64,000 nt of DNA from Homalodisca vitripennis (Eukaryota > Arthropoda > Insecta > Hemiptera > Cicadellidae): positions 143,598,001-143,662,000 of the forward strand of contig NC_060212.1 in NCBI RefSeq assembly GCF_021130785.1, written 5' to 3'. This document shows positions 61,118-64,000 of this stretch, piece after piece. Position numbers and translations under genes: made by a program. How positions within the stretch are numbered: the stretch's first letter is position 1; each line of letters starts with the position of its first letter. The notes beneath the pieces are model-generated. The model saw only the letters and a list, made by a program, of their open reading frames with translations, was not told where the DNA came from and made no database searches.

Positions 61118-63214
61118 TTAACACGTTCGCTGCTAAAAATTAATAAGTAATGTATGTTACTAGAGGCTAATTTTTTTTATTAGTATTCACTTACCAATAT
61201 AGTTGTTGTGACACGGGTTGGTACAGAAATGTCATCAAACACCAAAAGAGCTGAATTTCACCATTTTGAAAATGTGCAGTAGATCTACCGCACACGCTCC
61301 TGGGGCCAGTCTCTCTTCAAAACGCGCACATTAATGGTCTCTTGAAAAAACAGACCATTAACGATTGTTTATAATAATACTGGGAACAAATCACTTAGTA
61401 TAACTAAAAATATATTGATAAAAAACACTAAAAACTACTATTTACAACCCAACCATCCTCCCCAAGGTACACTTCATTAGTCATGGAATTGGTCAAAGCA
61501 ATGTGGGACACATAACCCAGGCTGTCCATCACATTCTAAACACTGCCACATCACGTATTTCTTTCTGCAATTTGCATAGCAAACTCTGCACCTCTTTTGT
61601 TTACTTCTCTTTCCACAAGCCTCTTTTTCTGTAATCCGTGAGGGTACATGGGGGACGTTGCGGCGCTTCAGAGGTCGAGGAGGCTCGGGAACGTCAGGGA
61701 GTAGCTTGTCAATAACCTCCAGACGGAAGTCATACAATGGCATTTTGTTTTCTCCACTTGATGTGCGAACTTCGTTATAGAGATAATGTGCATTCACTAA
61801 CATCATCTGAATTACGTGAACAAAAATCTTCTTGTACCACCGCAGTGTTTTCCTTTCGCAAGGATAATATGACATCATTTGGTCACTGCGGTCCACGCCT
61901 TTCATAAAATGGTTGTATTGAACAATTGGTAGTGGTTTTAGTCTCTCCAAACCAGTTAGATTAATTGAATTCACCATGTCATTTTGAAACTCAGTGGATA
62001 TGTAAGAGACAACGCGTTTGTCTTTGTATTTGGCGACAACAACACTTTCTGCGTAGCGGGCGATGGTTTCACCCTTTTTCAGGGTTGCCAATTTGACTTC
62101 AGGAGATATGTATTTTCTGTTCAGCCGAAGAGTTCCAGTGCAATATGTATTCCTACGGAGCAGGCTTGAGGCAAGAGTAAAACTATTATAATAGTTATCC
62201 ATAAATAAACTGTGGCCACAATTGAGTATCCCTTGTATCAGCTTCAATACAACGTTGGCTGCATGTCCCTTACCACCATAATCATCTAAAACTCCGCAAT
62301 ACATAAAAAAACGAAGTAATAGGCCATGGGGGTCACACAAACTGTACAGTTTGATGTTGTACTTATGGCGTTTCCCTTTTATATATTGCCTAAAGTACAA
62401 CCATCCCCTCCATAAAACCATTTCCTCGTCAATGCACAACTTTTTTTGAGGATAATAAATTGAGTCCATTTTATTGTTGAAGTAGTCAATTAGAAACTGT
62501 ACTTTAGAAGCTCTGTTGTTTGGGTTAGGGTACCTTTCAAAATTAATGCATCGCAAAATAAGCATGAATTTGTCCCTGGTCATGAATTTGGGGAAGCACG
62601 TTGAAAACAGCTTACTAGTTTTCCAATAGTCTTGTATTCGGGGTAATTGCAATATTCCCATGTGCAGCAATAGGCCAATAAAACATTTGAGATCCTCTAC
62701 GGTAATGTCTTTCCATTTATGGATTCGTGAGCCTGGGGTTGTAGTAGGTCCACAGAATAACTCCAACGCGTATCTATTCGTAGTAGCCACAATGCCCTCC
62801 AAAAAAAATCACATCCACCAGTAACAAGAAAAAATTGATTGGGGTAATCTCATTAGGGTTGTCTTCATAATCAGAATCACTATTAGCCACAAACTGACAT
62901 CTATTCTGGATTCCGCTAGTTCCAGGAGGCAAATCCATGTCTATTGTATTATAAGAATAACACTAAACACACAACAAAAACGGTAAAATTTGAAGTAGTC
63001 TAAAAACTAACCAGAAAACGCTAACTGAGAATGGCGACCAAAAAAAACGCGGGAAAAGTATGTCCCCACGAGCGGCAAAACGGACAACCATACACAACGA
63101 GTGCTGAGAGCACACTGACTGGGTTACTAAACAATGGTGCTGTGCAGTAGATCTACGTCATGCGCGCGAGGCAGCTGTGCAGTAGATCTACTGCACCCGC
63201 ATTGAACGTGTTAC
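61118..63214 (-). mobile_element. Near-complete piggyBac element
   Basis: TTAA lies at 61118-61121; the right target reads TTAC (63211-63214), one base changed. The ends match inward as TAACACGTTC followed by GCTGC/AATGC. Subterminal copies of TGCAGTAGATCTAC occur at 61275 and 63143, and a perfect 18-bp palindrome TGCAGTAGATCTACTGCA lies at 63178-63195. The element encodes one transposase on the minus strand (next entry) and is inserted in the intron after MPND-like exon 60635-60781, opposite to the gene. Confidence 0.9.
61477..62938 (-). CDS. piggyBac transposase (DDE_Tnp_1_7), one apparent frameshift
   Basis: The main frame 62802-61477 gives 441 residues. Catalytic aspartates are visible: KLCIDEEMVLWRGW (first), SLFMDNYYNS (second) and FMKGVDRSDQM (third). 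Further conserved blocks are ITVEDLKCFIGLLLHMGI, YWKTSKLFSTCFPKFM, GKRHKYNIKLYSLCDPHGL, CERKTLRWYKKIF, and a C-terminal finger CRVCYANCRKKYVMWQCLEC ending at CFDQFHD. The natural start is probably the ATG at 62938, whose frame begins MDLPPGTSGIQNRCQF and has the acidic N-terminus (NSDSDYEDNPNE) but loses frame at a run of eight T (minus strand, about 62802-62812). With seven T the two frames would join, giving about 485-490 residues, slightly shorter than the roughly 590 of the moth piggyBac enzyme. The enzyme excises and inserts the element precisely at TTAA. Whether the shift is real or a homopolymer read error decides if this copy is active. Confidence 0.9.
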
Positions 63215-63269
63215 TGAACCTTTTTTGCCAACTTGAATCTCTTCAGATCAATGTGAATTCCAGATTTAA

Positions 63270-63365
63270 GGAGTTAAGCATGTGACAGTCTCAGATTTCA
63301 GATACTGTACTGAGCAGAAGGTGATATCGAGCTAAAATCAACATTCACGTTAGATAGAATAGTTT
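63270..63365 (+). repeat. Dispersed repeat shared with the 23-kb palindrome
   Basis: TGTGACAGTCTCAGATTTCAG, then AGAAGGTGATATCGAGCTAAAAT and CAACATTCA, match the inverted arm at 22995-23090 with about 80% identity by eye. Confidence 0.6.
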
Positions 63366-64000
63366 TTGCATTTCTTTAATTGAATAACATGTATAATGGT
63401 AAGTATAACAGCTTAACCGATTGCGGATCGTATTGTTTTGGCGCGGGGGCACCAGCGGGCACGAATTAATTTACGGTCAGCGGCCGAACGAACAGCAATG
63501 GTACGCCTTATCGCTCGCTATTGTATATTAGAAAATTCAGCTGTGAAGGTATTCGTTCAGATGGAACATGGGCCTGCTGAGTTATCCATGATGTAGGAAC
63601 GATAACACGCGAGCAAGGTTCCGGGGTGGCAGGGATGACATGTGAATCATAGTCTAAATAAAGCGGCTCGGGCGAAGCGATTACAACATCCAGCCATTGT
63701 CTAGACTAAACCCGCTAACATGTACTTCTGCGTCGTTTAGTTCTGTGTCACTAACCTGAAAAGTATTATAATACCAACTGAGGAAAACACTCAATCAGAA
63801 GCACTAAAAAGCAGAGAGTAAAATATGAATGATTTTTCGACTTCGACGTACAACTGCGATCTGTAGGATATTTATAAAACTTTTTGAAAACTCTAAGCGT
63901 AGACCGTTGTTAAACATTCTTAGTTGACAAGTGAAGACGATTGCCCGATCTATCAGACATTAACAGAACTATTTGGAGGGAAATTTAAAAGCAGACCGCT
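63366..64000. other. Right edge, possible further piggyBac-type end at 63414
   Basis: TTAACCGATTGCGGATCG at 63414 followed by an unusually GC-rich 70 bases (to about 63490) could be the start of another TTAA-bounded element running out of the window. No MPND-like exon is visible here. Confidence 0.3.

Overview
The window reads as AT-rich, gene-poor arthropod (most likely insect) nuclear DNA. Evidence: three conserved animal genes with small exons, GT-AG introns and consistent splice phases, set in a dense layer of piggyBac, mariner, Merlin-like, PIF/Harbinger, Penelope-like and Jockey/CR1-like relics. A hemipteran would fit, but that is a guess. There are no operons, rRNA genes or CRISPR arrays.

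Three host genes could be assembled exon by exon. (1) A pICln (CLNS1A/icln) gene on the + strand, five coding exons from 7361 to 22568, whose last-but-one exon carries a one-base frame error. (2) A MIS12 kinetochore gene on the - strand, four exons from 36968 down to 30723, predicting 208 residues with no lesion. (3) The 5' part of an MPND-like gene on the + strand (exons at 56180, 59723 and 60635) encoding an acidic segment and a RAMA domain; its MPN protease half lies beyond the right edge. pICln and MIS12 are convergent, with their stop codons about 8 kb apart; the genes have unrelated jobs (snRNP assembly, kinetochore, chromatin or deubiquitinase-like function).

The rest is mobile DNA. 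Four copies of a Merlin-like (ISXO2-type) element lie at 713, 34716, 43677 and 44953. They are nested with other elements in both directions: one contains a 0.36-kb TIR element, one contains a piggyBac, and one sits inside a piggyBac. Because the copies are paralogous, two of these insertions can be proved by reading the empty site in a sister copy. At least five distinct piggyBac-type families end in TTAA at the target site, and several carry a family-specific palindrome just inside the end. One (61118-63214) is nearly intact and encodes a transposase with all three catalytic aspartates and a C-terminal cysteine finger. Other notable structures are an inverted pair of 106-bp arms with a hammerhead-ribozyme-like core (37.6-38.0 kb), a Penelope-like GIY-YIG relic (10.7-11.2 kb), a 2-kb non-autonomous TIR element (27.4-29.5 kb), two foldback elements and degenerate LINEs, all the recognised ones on the minus strand.

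Three reading frames (pICln exon 4, the piggyBac transposase and a mariner) each look interrupted by a single-base shift, two of them at T runs, so uncorrected homopolymer errors in the assembly must be considered before calling any of them broken.
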